This document shows positions 13,325 through 19,099 of a DNA stretch of 19,099 nt, one piece after another (within the stretch, counting starts at the first letter, position 1; every line of letters starts with the position of its first letter). This DNA comes from Candidatus Poseidoniaceae archaeon (GTDB taxonomy: Archaea; Thermoplasmatota; Poseidoniia; Poseidoniales; Poseidoniaceae): contig DUKP01000050.1 of NCBI GenBank assembly GCA_013329295.1, positions 1 to 19,099 on the forward strand, read 5' to 3'. Made by a program: the position numbers and the translations under genes. The notes under the pieces were generated by a model. That model ran no database searches and was not told where the DNA came from. It was given only the letters and a program-made list of their open reading frames with translations.

Positions 13325-13953
13325 CTGATGTAAAGGAAATAACTGAAAATCATTCCGATATTCCAAGTAGGGCTAAACTTCCTACCACATTTGGTGAATT
13401 TATGATTAGAGTTTTTCATGAAAAATCTACAGGTTTTGATCACGTCGCCTTGACACTTGGAGACATGCAAGGGCCAGATCCTGTTCTAATTAGAGTACAT
13501 TCTGAATGTTTAACTGGCGATGCTTTCGGTAGCCTTAGATGTGATTGTGGACCACAATTACATGCTGCTTTAGATGCTATTAGGGATAAGGGCTGGGGAT
13601 GCCTATTATACCTAAGACAAGAAGGTAGAGGAATTGGCCTTCACGCTAAAATTCAAGCATATCATCTCCAAGATAAGGGTGCGGACACTTTAGATGCAAA
13701 TCTTATGCTTGGCTATCCAGGTGATGCTAGAGATTACCAAATTGCTGCTAACATGCTAAAAAGTTTGGAAATTGAAAAGGTTACACTTTTGACTAATAAT
13801 CCAAACAAAATTGAACAATTGAGATCATATGGTATTGATGTTGTTAATAGAGAAACACTTGTAGTGGGTGTTGGCGAATCAAATAGAGCGTATCTAGAAA
13901 CCAAGGTAGAACGTATGGGCCATTCAATAGATAAAAATGAACTTGAAGATTAA
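13321..13953 (+). CDS. ribA: GTP cyclohydrolase II (RibA), single-domain
   Basis: RibA opens the imidazole ring of GTP to give the first riboflavin intermediate plus formate and pyrophosphate. The zinc site has the family spacing: C63, C74 and C76 in SECLTGDAFGSLRCDCG. The catalytic region YLRQEGRGIGLHAKIQAYHLQDKGADTLDAN is split by the usual markers: YLRQEGRGIGL (97-107), LQDKGADTLDAN (116-127) and LLTNNPNKI (156-164). At 210 aa it is the stand-alone form with no fused DHBP synthase domain. This is the bacterial-type enzyme; many archaea use GTP cyclohydrolase III instead, so transfer from bacteria is a reasonable inference. It overlaps tusA by 4 nt, and its stop lies 1 nt from the end of the convergent tRNA-His. 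Confidence 0.94.
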   Translation: MTDVKEITENHSDIPSRAKLPTTFGEFMIRVFHEKSTGFDHVALTLGDMQGPDPVLIRVHSECLTGDAFGSLRCDCGPQLHAALDAIRDKGWGCLLYLRQEGRGIGLHAKIQAYHLQDKGADTLDANLMLGYPGDARDYQIAANMLKSLEIEKVTLLTNNPNKIEQLRSYGIDVVNRETLVVGVGESNRAYLETKVERMGHSIDKNELED

Positions 13954-13954
13954 A

Positions 13955-14030
13955 TGGGGCCGTGGCCGGGAATTGAACCCGGGCTGGGGGAACCACAATC
14001 CCCCGTGCTAACCCCTACACCACCACAGCC
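13955..14030 (-). tRNA. tRNA-His (GTG anticodon), encoded G-1 and CCA
   Basis: Read on the minus strand, the cloverleaf is complete: G-1, acceptor GCTGTGG pairing with CCACGGC (one G-T wobble), a 3-bp D stem GTG/CAC, anticodon stem GGGGA/TCCCC with loop TTGTGGT (anticodon GTG), a 4-nt variable loop CAGC, and T stem CCGGG/CCCGG with loop TTCAATT. The extra 5' G at 14030 pairs with discriminator C73 at 13958, the tRNA-His identity element. CCA is encoded at 13957-13955. No intron is present. A possible TATA element (AATTTA, near 14050) lies about 25 nt upstream. The 3' end is 1 nt from the ribA stop. Confidence 0.97.
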
Positions 14031-14158
14031 ATCTAGAGTAGTTCGTCGTAAATTGTGTGGTATTTCAATAATCCGATTCTTAATTAACAATCTTAAATTA
14101 AACATTTGTTGAACTATTCACCCTTTATTTCTTTAGTACATCGCCACTACCACTATTC

Positions 14159-16534
14159 ATGCGAAGCATGACTAATAGAATTCAAGTGTTGATAATTTTG
14201 TCAATTTTGTTGTGCTCAACTAGTATGAATGCTGTGGCTAGGAGTGTTCATTCAACTAATGATGTAGATATTTTTCCTCAAGGTGAAATCTCATCTGATA
14301 GTACCTGGTATCTCGATAATAAGATTACTTTTACGCAGGATAATGCTGATTATACTGTATCAATGGTAGAAGATGATCGTATCACATTTGAACATTCACG
14401 ACCAGCAAATCTGCAACCAGTAAAATTTTGGTCCCAAACTTCACCAACTAATTCTCAGAATGTCAATGGCGCACCTGATTTGAGTTATACTTACACTAGA
14501 GGGCCTGTGATTGAAGTAACAGATTTTGACACAACATCTTATGATCAATATGAAATAATTGCTGTGAATATCCTAGTGGCATTTCACATTCCTGGTGCAT
14601 TATTACAAGACCAAGTTAGGTTTTCCATGAATAATGGTGGCGATTATCATGAGTTAGTCACCTATGTAAATACTCAAAACGCAATTGACTACATGAATGG
14701 GACAATATGGTCTGAAAATATAACTGATAAAGCAGACTGGAGCTGGAGCGATTTACAAAATCTAATTGTTACATTAGATTACGTGTCTCTTGGTTCTACT
14801 GATGATACACAGTTGGATGTCGATGCTGTTGGTTTTTCAGTGATAGTTGAATATCCATGGTATGGTACCGAATGGGCATCTGTAGAATCTACTTCACAAG
14901 GTTTTGATATGCCAATACTTCCACTCAATTTTGAAGCAGGATATTTTGATAATTTGCAAATCTCTAATTGTGGTCTTTCTCCAGTAAATCAAGGAGTAGA
15001 AGGAGTTTGGACAAGTGAAATATTGACATCTCAACCAGGTCAAAATTTTGGTCGTATTCATTTTCAAGTCGATAGCAGTGGCAATTATCTAATTGAAGTA
15101 TCAGAATCGGTTAATGGAATTGATTTTACTGATTATGTTTCTGTAAGTAGCAATGATTTAATCGATAGTGAAATCATTAGAGTTAGAGTGAAATCATCAG
15201 ATGCATGCATATCTTCGATTAAATTAGATTATAATGATCCCACGCTTGTAATAGATGGTAGAGTCTTTGGTTCGCTAGATGGACTTGCAACAGATTATTC
15301 ACGTTGGAAGGTATTTGTAAATGGCGAAGAAGCCTCTTATCAACTGATTAATCAATTAACCACATTTAGTGTAAGTGTTTCAATCGGCCAATTCTTAGAT
15401 TCTGGGGTCAACGATTTGACAATAAAGTTGCAGGCATGGTTTAATTGGGATTCATCCGGTGAACAGAGCACTACTTTGCTTGAGATTACTTCGATGGCAG
15501 TATCTGGCGGTTTTGAAGTTGAATGGGACGAAGATCCAGTCTGCCAGACTATTGGTCCACAGTACTTTGTCGAAGATGGGTTGGGAATTTTGATACCATT
15601 CCTCGATAGATGTGTTGATGATAGAACAAATTCAGAAAATCTCTCAGTATCATTTACAGTTGCTGACGATTCATTGTTGAGCGCTACTATGGTACAAGAT
15701 GATATCAAATTAGTTTTGATGCCTGAACAGTTTGGAGTGACAACAGTTACAGTTGATGTTAGAGATGAGTCTGCAAATATGTGGACTGAAACTTTTATTG
15801 TTTACGTTGAAGAAGTTGATGACAAGCCGCAAATGGATGAATTTCCATCAATTGTTCCGGTAGAATCTGGTGTTTCAACAACTATACAATTTTCCTACTT
15901 TGATATTGATTCAACTGGTCTTACAGTCATAACCGATAAATCTTGGGCGGTTGTTGATTTGTCAACTTCAACAATTACAGTTTCACCACCAACTACTTCC
16001 TCATCAACTCCGATAGTAGTGACTGTTTGTGATCAAAACTCATGCGTTAACCAAACTTTAGTTCTAGAAGTACTTACACTTGCTGAACTTTACATTGAAG
16101 ATATTGTAGTAGATTCATCAAAGATTATTGAAGGAGATGTAGTTCCAGTCAGAGTCTATGTAAGAAATTCAGGCAATAGCGATGCTTCATTAATATCCGT
16201 AAGGTGTCAATCTGGGGATACATTAATTGGAATTAAGTCAATTGTGATGCTTAAATCTGGAGAACTTGGAGTAGTGACTTGTGATTGGAAGCAGACAGAT
16301 TCTGGGACAAAATCCCTTACTGTTGAATTAGATAGGGTTAACGAGATTTTGGAAAGTGATGAATCAAATAATATTGAAACAATTTCAATCGAAGTATTGG
16401 AAGCTAATTCATATGAAACATCATCTAAATCACTAATTTCAACTAGTACCTTATGGATAATTACTCTTGTAGTTATAGCATTAGTTGTCATATTATTTTC
16501 AGCATTTGCACCAGGGAAAATAAAGAAATTGTAA
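14159..16534 (+). CDS. Large secreted surface protein with CARDB domain and C-terminal membrane anchor
   Basis: A 791-aa protein with a signal peptide (about 1-28, RIQVLIILSILLCSTSMNAVA), a long beta-rich ectodomain with few Lys and many Asp, Ser and Thr, and a C-terminal transmembrane helix (about 762-783) with a short basic tail KIKKL. The region around 670-755 fits CARDB, an Ig-like domain: GDVVPVRVYVRNSGNSDAS, then the closing LDRVNEILESDESNNIETISIEV. Other Ig/cadherin-like modules probably precede it (for example FIVYVEEVDDKPQMDEFPSI). It is likely a cell-surface structural or binding protein; its ligand is unknown. ATG at 14159 or 14168 could be the start, both giving the same signal peptide. 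The 128-nt interval before it also holds the tRNA-His promoter on the other strand. Confidence 0.88.
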   Translation: MRSMTNRIQVLIILSILLCSTSMNAVARSVHSTNDVDIFPQGEISSDSTWYLDNKITFTQDNADYTVSMVEDDRITFEHSRPANLQPVKFWSQTSPTNSQNVNGAPDLSYTYTRGPVIEVTDFDTTSYDQYEIIAVNILVAFHIPGALLQDQVRFSMNNGGDYHELVTYVNTQNAIDYMNGTIWSENITDKADWSWSDLQNLIVTLDYVSLGSTDDTQLDVDAVGFSVIVEYPWYGTEWASVESTSQGFDMPILPLNFEAGYFDNLQISNCGLSPVNQGVEGVWTSEILTSQPGQNFGRIHFQVDSSGNYLIEVSESVNGIDFTDYVSVSSNDLIDSEIIRVRVKSSDACISSIKLDYNDPTLVIDGRVFGSLDGLATDYSRWKVFVNGEEASYQLINQLTTFSVSVSIGQFLDSGVNDLTIKLQAWFNWDSSGEQSTTLLEITSMAVSGGFEVEWDEDPVCQTIGPQYFVEDGLGILIPFLDRCVDDRTNSENLSVSFTVADDSLLSATMVQDDIKLVLMPEQFGVTTVTVDVRDESANMWTETFIVYVEEVDDKPQMDEFPSIVPVESGVSTTIQFSYFDIDSTGLTVITDKSWAVVDLSTSTITVSPPTTSSSTPIVVTVCDQNSCVNQTLVLEVLTLAELYIEDIVVDSSKIIEGDVVPVRVYVRNSGNSDASLISVRCQSGDTLIGIKSIVMLKSGELGVVTCDWKQTDSGTKSLTVELDRVNEILESDESNNIETISIEVLEANSYETSSKSLISTSTLWIITLVVIALVVILFSAFAPGKIKKL

Positions 16535-16741
16535 GTTTAATTTTTCAAATATCTATTGTCGGATAATGTCAAAATAACCCTATAATTTGATATGTGTTAT
16601 GTAAAAGGAGAGTTTACTTTGAGACTGTGGGGGTCGTTCAACTAAGGTTGACAAAGTGGATGTGGGAACATGTCAGAATTGAAATTAAGAATAGAAACAG
16701 AGGAATATATCTACGAAGAGTATGTTGAAGCTTGACTTAGG
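16535..16741 (+). other. Unexplained 207-nt convergent interval with promoter-like element and short open frames
   Basis: This is the only spacious convergent junction in the window. It contains a TATA-like CCTATAATTT (16579-16588), a GGAG (16607-16610), the G-rich GTGGGGGTCGTTC (16627-16639), and a small hairpin TCAAC-TAAG-GTTGA (16638-16650). Two overlapping short frames exist: GTG at 16594 to TGA at 16728 (44 aa, basic, with WMWEHVRIEIKNRNRG) and ATG at 16670 to TGA at 16735 (21 aa, acidic). Neither has a convincing ribosome-binding site. A small RNA or microprotein is possible but unproven. Confidence 0.25.
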
Positions 16742-17701
16742 TCATTTATTCCATTGAGGAGGATATCTTTCCTGCTCCATCAAGATCATAGCAGGTTTAC
16801 CTATTTCGCCATTGGTTGTTGAGGATATTTCAGTGAAACCTTTACTCATCTTTACTATTCCAACAATTTCATTTTTTGAGGTAAATGCTGCTACTTCAAG
16901 TCCACTTGTTAATTTATCACTTACCTCAATCAGCCCAGGTCTAAGCAAAGGTGCGCCATGGCAGAGTGCACTTGCTGCACTGTCTTTGACAATAATATAT
17001 GGTTTGTCAAGTAGCAATTTTTCTGTTGGATGAATAATTTTATTCATTGCTGCTGGATTATCACATTCTTTCCATAACCAAATAGCATCAGCAATTTGCT
17101 GTAAAGTGACACAGTCTGCAAGAGTAAATCTGCCAGAATTTTCTCTTCTCAGTTCTTTTAGATCAACTTTGTAACCTAGCAAAAGCCCCATATCACGAGC
17201 AATTGTTCTAATGTATGTTCCAGCTTCACAAATGATTTTTACAATTGCTTCTTTCTCTGCTAATTCAATCAATTCAAAGTGATAGATTTTTCTTGTTCTA
17301 ACTTGAACTTTAACGGCAGAAATTTCAGGTGGCACATTGTAAATACGCCCAGTTAACTTGTTGATGACATCATTCAATTGCTCAAGTTTTGGTTTTTCAG
17401 CGAATTTCAAAACCGCAATGTAAGTTTTATCGGTTTTCAAAATACCCTTGGTCAATTTCATTGATTTACCAGCCATCAAGGGCAATACTCCTGTAGCAAA
17501 TGGGTCAAGTGTTCCTCCATGTCCAAGTTTTTCTAGGCCAAGCATATCTCTGACCCAAGAAGCAATTTGATGAGATGTGGGGCCTGGAGGTTTATCTAAA
17601 AGTATGAAACCAGAAGCAAGAAGTTGTTCAATAGTCAAGTTTTCAGGGTCTAGTCCGTGACTAGATGATTTTGATTCTTCCCCTAATCTTACTCTTGCCA
17701 T
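16742..17701 (-). CDS. cbf5: Archaeal tRNA/rRNA pseudouridine synthase Cbf5 (TruB family) with PUA domain
   Basis: Cbf5 is the catalytic subunit of archaeal H/ACA ribonucleoproteins and also makes pseudouridine 55 in tRNA. The archaeal signature LLDKPPGPTSHQ (34-45) is followed by the catalytic loop GHGGTLDPFATGVLPL with nucleophile D66, then EAGTYIRT and LKELRRENSGRF. A PUA domain occupies roughly 235-315 (DSAASALCHGAPLLRPGLIE). At 319 aa it matches the family. The PFATG in the catalytic loop is closer to bacterial TruB than to the PKVTG usual in archaeal Cbf5. GGTGATT precedes the ATG, and the gene starts directly at the cmk stop (TAGATG). The chain DUF106-cmk-cbf5 is typical of archaea, with L34e and L14e missing here. 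Confidence 0.92.
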   Translation of the reverse strand: MARVRLGEESKSSSHGLDPENLTIEQLLASGFILLDKPPGPTSHQIASWVRDMLGLEKLGHGGTLDPFATGVLPLMAGKSMKLTKGILKTDKTYIAVLKFAEKPKLEQLNDVINKLTGRIYNVPPEISAVKVQVRTRKIYHFELIELAEKEAIVKIICEAGTYIRTIARDMGLLLGYKVDLKELRRENSGRFTLADCVTLQQIADAIWLWKECDNPAAMNKIIHPTEKLLLDKPYIIVKDSAASALCHGAPLLRPGLIEVSDKLTSGLEVAAFTSKNEIVGIVKMSKGFTEISSTTNGEIGKPAMILMEQERYPPQWNK

Positions 17702-18235
17702 CTAATAATCACCTAATATTGCAATCACTTTTTCCAGTACCTGTTGTGCTGTGATATCTGTTGCATCAATAATATGGGTATAAGGGGTAGGGTCATCGGG
17801 AGTTAAATCGTACATTTTTTGATATCTTTCATTATCTACCATCAGTCTTTTCGCATTAGCTTTTTTTGCTTCTTCAAGCGAAATACCTTCCCTATTAGTG
17901 ACTCTATTTGCTCTTTCATGCTCTGAAACTTTGAGCCAAATTCTAATACAATCACTTTTCATTTTGTAAGCCCACCATCCTGCTAATCTTGATTCTACAA
18001 TGTTGATTGAATTATCAGCAATATGCTGCCTAAGTATATCATCCAGTTGCAAATCTACAGATTCATCTTCTGAACAAATTTGTCCAAATTCTGCTAAACT
18101 AACTCCACGATTTTTTGCTTCATTACGGAAGATTTCTCCTCCATTAATCGACTTCCATCCGAAATTATTCTTTAGTCCCTCAACTAGTGTAGATGTACCA
18201 CTTCCAGGGTGTCCTGAAATGGTAACTTTATTCAT
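17702..18235 (-). CDS. cmk: Cytidylate kinase, archaeal type
   Basis: CMP kinase phosphorylates CMP and dCMP to the diphosphates for pyrimidine recycling. The protein opens MNKVTISGHPGSGTSTL, a P-loop at residues 8-15 in which Thr replaces the usual Lys (GSGTS), a variant I associate with archaeal-type CMP kinases. INGGEIFRNEAKNRG and the arginine-rich lid (RANRVTNREG, AKRLMVDNERY) are further family marks. I take ATG at 18235, preceded by GGTGTGATT and 2 nt after the DUF106 stop, rather than ATG at 18259 which would overlap DUF106. This gives 177 aa, the usual length. cbf5 begins immediately after the TAG. Confidence 0.92.
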   Translation of the reverse strand: MNKVTISGHPGSGTSTLVEGLKNNFGWKSINGGEIFRNEAKNRGVSLAEFGQICSEDESVDLQLDDILRQHIADNSINIVESRLAGWWAYKMKSDCIRIWLKVSEHERANRVTNREGISLEEAKKANAKRLMVDNERYQKMYDLTPDDPTPYTHIIDATDITAQQVLEKVIAILGDY

Positions 18236-18237
18236 AA

Positions 18238-19098
18238 TCACACCCATTGGTGCCGGCAAACATCACATTTTTTCTTTCGTGGTCCTGCTTTACTGATCAT
18301 GTCACTACCGCATTCCGGACAGGTAAGTCCTTGTACACTGGAGTAGGTTTTTGATTTATTTTTGGTATTTTTAGTAGTCTCGGTCTTTTCAGTTTTCTTT
18401 GAATTAGCCTTTTTCTTTGATTGGGACTTACTTCTCTGTCTTCTTCTTTGAGCGTTTTTGTCAACAGATTTCCCTTGGTTTGCAACTAAGTGAAGCAAAG
18501 GCTCTTTCAGTTTTTCTCCCGAATTAACTACTGGATGACTTCTGTATCTGAACAACTTAATGTGCCTATCTACAACTCTGCCAAAAGGGGCACTCATACA
18601 GATATAGGCACAAATCCATGCTGGGAAAAACAAGAATTTGTCAGATAGTAGATTCCATTCAGATGCCCACGGTAAAGATACATAATCAACTCTAAATGTT
18701 TCTACAGTTGTAGTCAACCACGAAAATACTGCGATAATTATGATCATGGTAAACATCATTGGTTTCATTGCACCCATCTGCACTTTCAATTGCTCTGGCA
18801 TCATTTGTTGTTGCATTATTGTTGCTTTTTCTTGCAATATTGGGTCACGTGAAATCCTTGCATCATTCATCATTCTCCTAATTTGACCTTGACGATGTCC
18901 AATGTGTGCCTGCTCAATTGGGTCAAGGAAAAAACTTCTCAATATTGTATTCATCAACATGGAAAAAGTTCCGAGTATTAACACCGTTATGATGAAAAAA
19001 GATTCTTCTGGTAGAACCGGTGACAATATTGGATCAGCTATTCCACCCATTGTTGACCTAATGCCTGGATTCATGATTAGCAAAGTCATCAAAATCAT
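18238..19098 (-). CDS. DUF106 (EMC3/Oxa1-YidC-related) membrane insertase with C-terminal Zn ribbon; 5' end may be cut
   Basis: DUF106 proteins are the archaeal relatives of YidC/Oxa1/EMC3, which help insert membrane proteins. Three hydrophobic helices are visible (about 35-53, 113-130 and 155-172), with the conserved basic/Met-rich amphipathic region between the first two (RRMMNDARISRDP, IMQQQMMPEQLKVQMGAMKPMM) typical of the family. Unusually, the C-terminus has a Lys/Arg/Ser-rich linker (about 208-255) and a four-cysteine Zn ribbon (C260, C263, C278, C281; CPEC...CDVC). The basic tail could touch the ribosome, as in YidC/Oxa1, which is inference. An ATG lies at the window edge (19098), so the true start may be upstream or at a later internal Met. 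It leads the operon with cmk and cbf5, usually found downstream of secY/adk. Confidence 0.85.
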   Translation of the reverse strand: MILMTLLIMNPGIRSTMGGIADPILSPVLPEESFFIITVLILGTFSMLMNTILRSFFLDPIEQAHIGHRQGQIRRMMNDARISRDPILQEKATIMQQQMMPEQLKVQMGAMKPMMFTMIIIIAVFSWLTTTVETFRVDYVSLPWASEWNLLSDKFLFFPAWICAYICMSAPFGRVVDRHIKLFRYRSHPVVNSGEKLKEPLLHLVANQGKSVDKNAQRRRQRSKSQSKKKANSKKTEKTETTKNTKNKSKTYSSVQGLTCPECGSDMISKAGPRKKKCDVCRHQWV

Positions 19099-19099
19099 G

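Noticed and set aside
14157..14171. Inverted repeat TCATGC-GAA-GCATGA over the start codon of the CARDB protein gene
   Set aside because: The 6-bp stem is weak and formed by two nearby ATG codons on each side of GAA; there is no independent sign of regulation.
14159..16534. C-terminus of the CARDB protein as an archaeosortase sorting signal
   Set aside because: The helix is followed by FAPGKIKKL, but there is no conserved motif such as PGF just before the helix. It reads as an ordinary membrane anchor.
16670..16735. 21-aa frame beginning MSELKLRIETEEYIYEEY as a gene
   Set aside because: It is too short to judge, has no Shine-Dalgarno site and overlaps another short frame. It is kept only within the description of the interval.
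1..19099. Mobile element, prophage, CRISPR array or defence island
   Set aside because: No transposase, integrase, repeat array, cas or toxin-antitoxin gene was seen. Codon style and packing are uniform, and nearly all genes are core informational or envelope genes.

Overview
The window looks like a compact, AT-rich archaeal chromosome segment, most likely from a planktonic marine euryarchaeon (Marine Group II/Poseidoniales, or less likely the sister Marine Group III). The archaeal assignment rests on RNA polymerase subunit L, archaeal EF-1 beta next to its usual small Zn-ribbon protein, archaeal-type TruD, Cbf5 and CMP kinase, a DUF106/EMC3-like insertase, an archaeosortase-family protein, a DUF2240 protein and GGTGA-type Shine-Dalgarno sites. 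The marine-group assignment is an inference from gene style and cannot be proven here.

Layout. 1-2.2 kb: two unknown proteins and a membrane-anchored thioredoxin-like protein. 2.2-3.9 kb (+): a translation/RNA operon of rlmE, an OB-fold protein, a 56-aa Zn-ribbon protein and aEF-1 beta. 3.9-5.6 kb (-): rpoL and truD. 5.7-8.3 kb (+): a large RND/MMPL exporter, facing a DUF2240 protein (-). 9.0-12.0 kb (+): a HEAT-repeat protein, a 71-aa protein and a DEAD-box RNA helicase whose leader can fold into a pseudoknot touching its ribosome-binding site. 12.0-13.0 kb (-): an archaeosortase-family protein. 13.1-13.95 kb (+): overlapping tusA-like and ribA genes, then tRNA-His (-). 14.2-16.5 kb (+): a large CARDB surface protein. 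16.7-19.1 kb (-): DUF106, cmk and cbf5, a remnant of the archaeal secY-adjacent cluster; the DUF106 gene may be cut by the window end.

The dominant theme is RNA and translation: rRNA 2'-O-methylation (RlmE), pseudouridylation (TruD, Cbf5), RNA remodelling (DEAD helicase), elongation (EF-1 beta), transcription (RpoL) and tRNA-His. The second theme is the cell envelope: exporter, insertase, sortase-like protein, thioredoxin-like protein and CARDB surface protein. Packing is extreme. Five of the six convergent junctions overlap or are separated by at most 1 nt; only 16535-16741 is roomy. No gene-free stretch exceeds 300 bases. I see no insertion sequence, CRISPR array, integrase, attachment site or replication origin.

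I do not see a clear multi-gene undescribed system. The best candidates for new biology are the pseudoknot/anti-SD leader of the helicase, the Zn-ribbon protein that has lost one cysteine from each of two motifs, the insertase with a Lys-rich tail and terminal Zn ribbon, and the archaeosortase with a cysteine-paired C-terminal extension.
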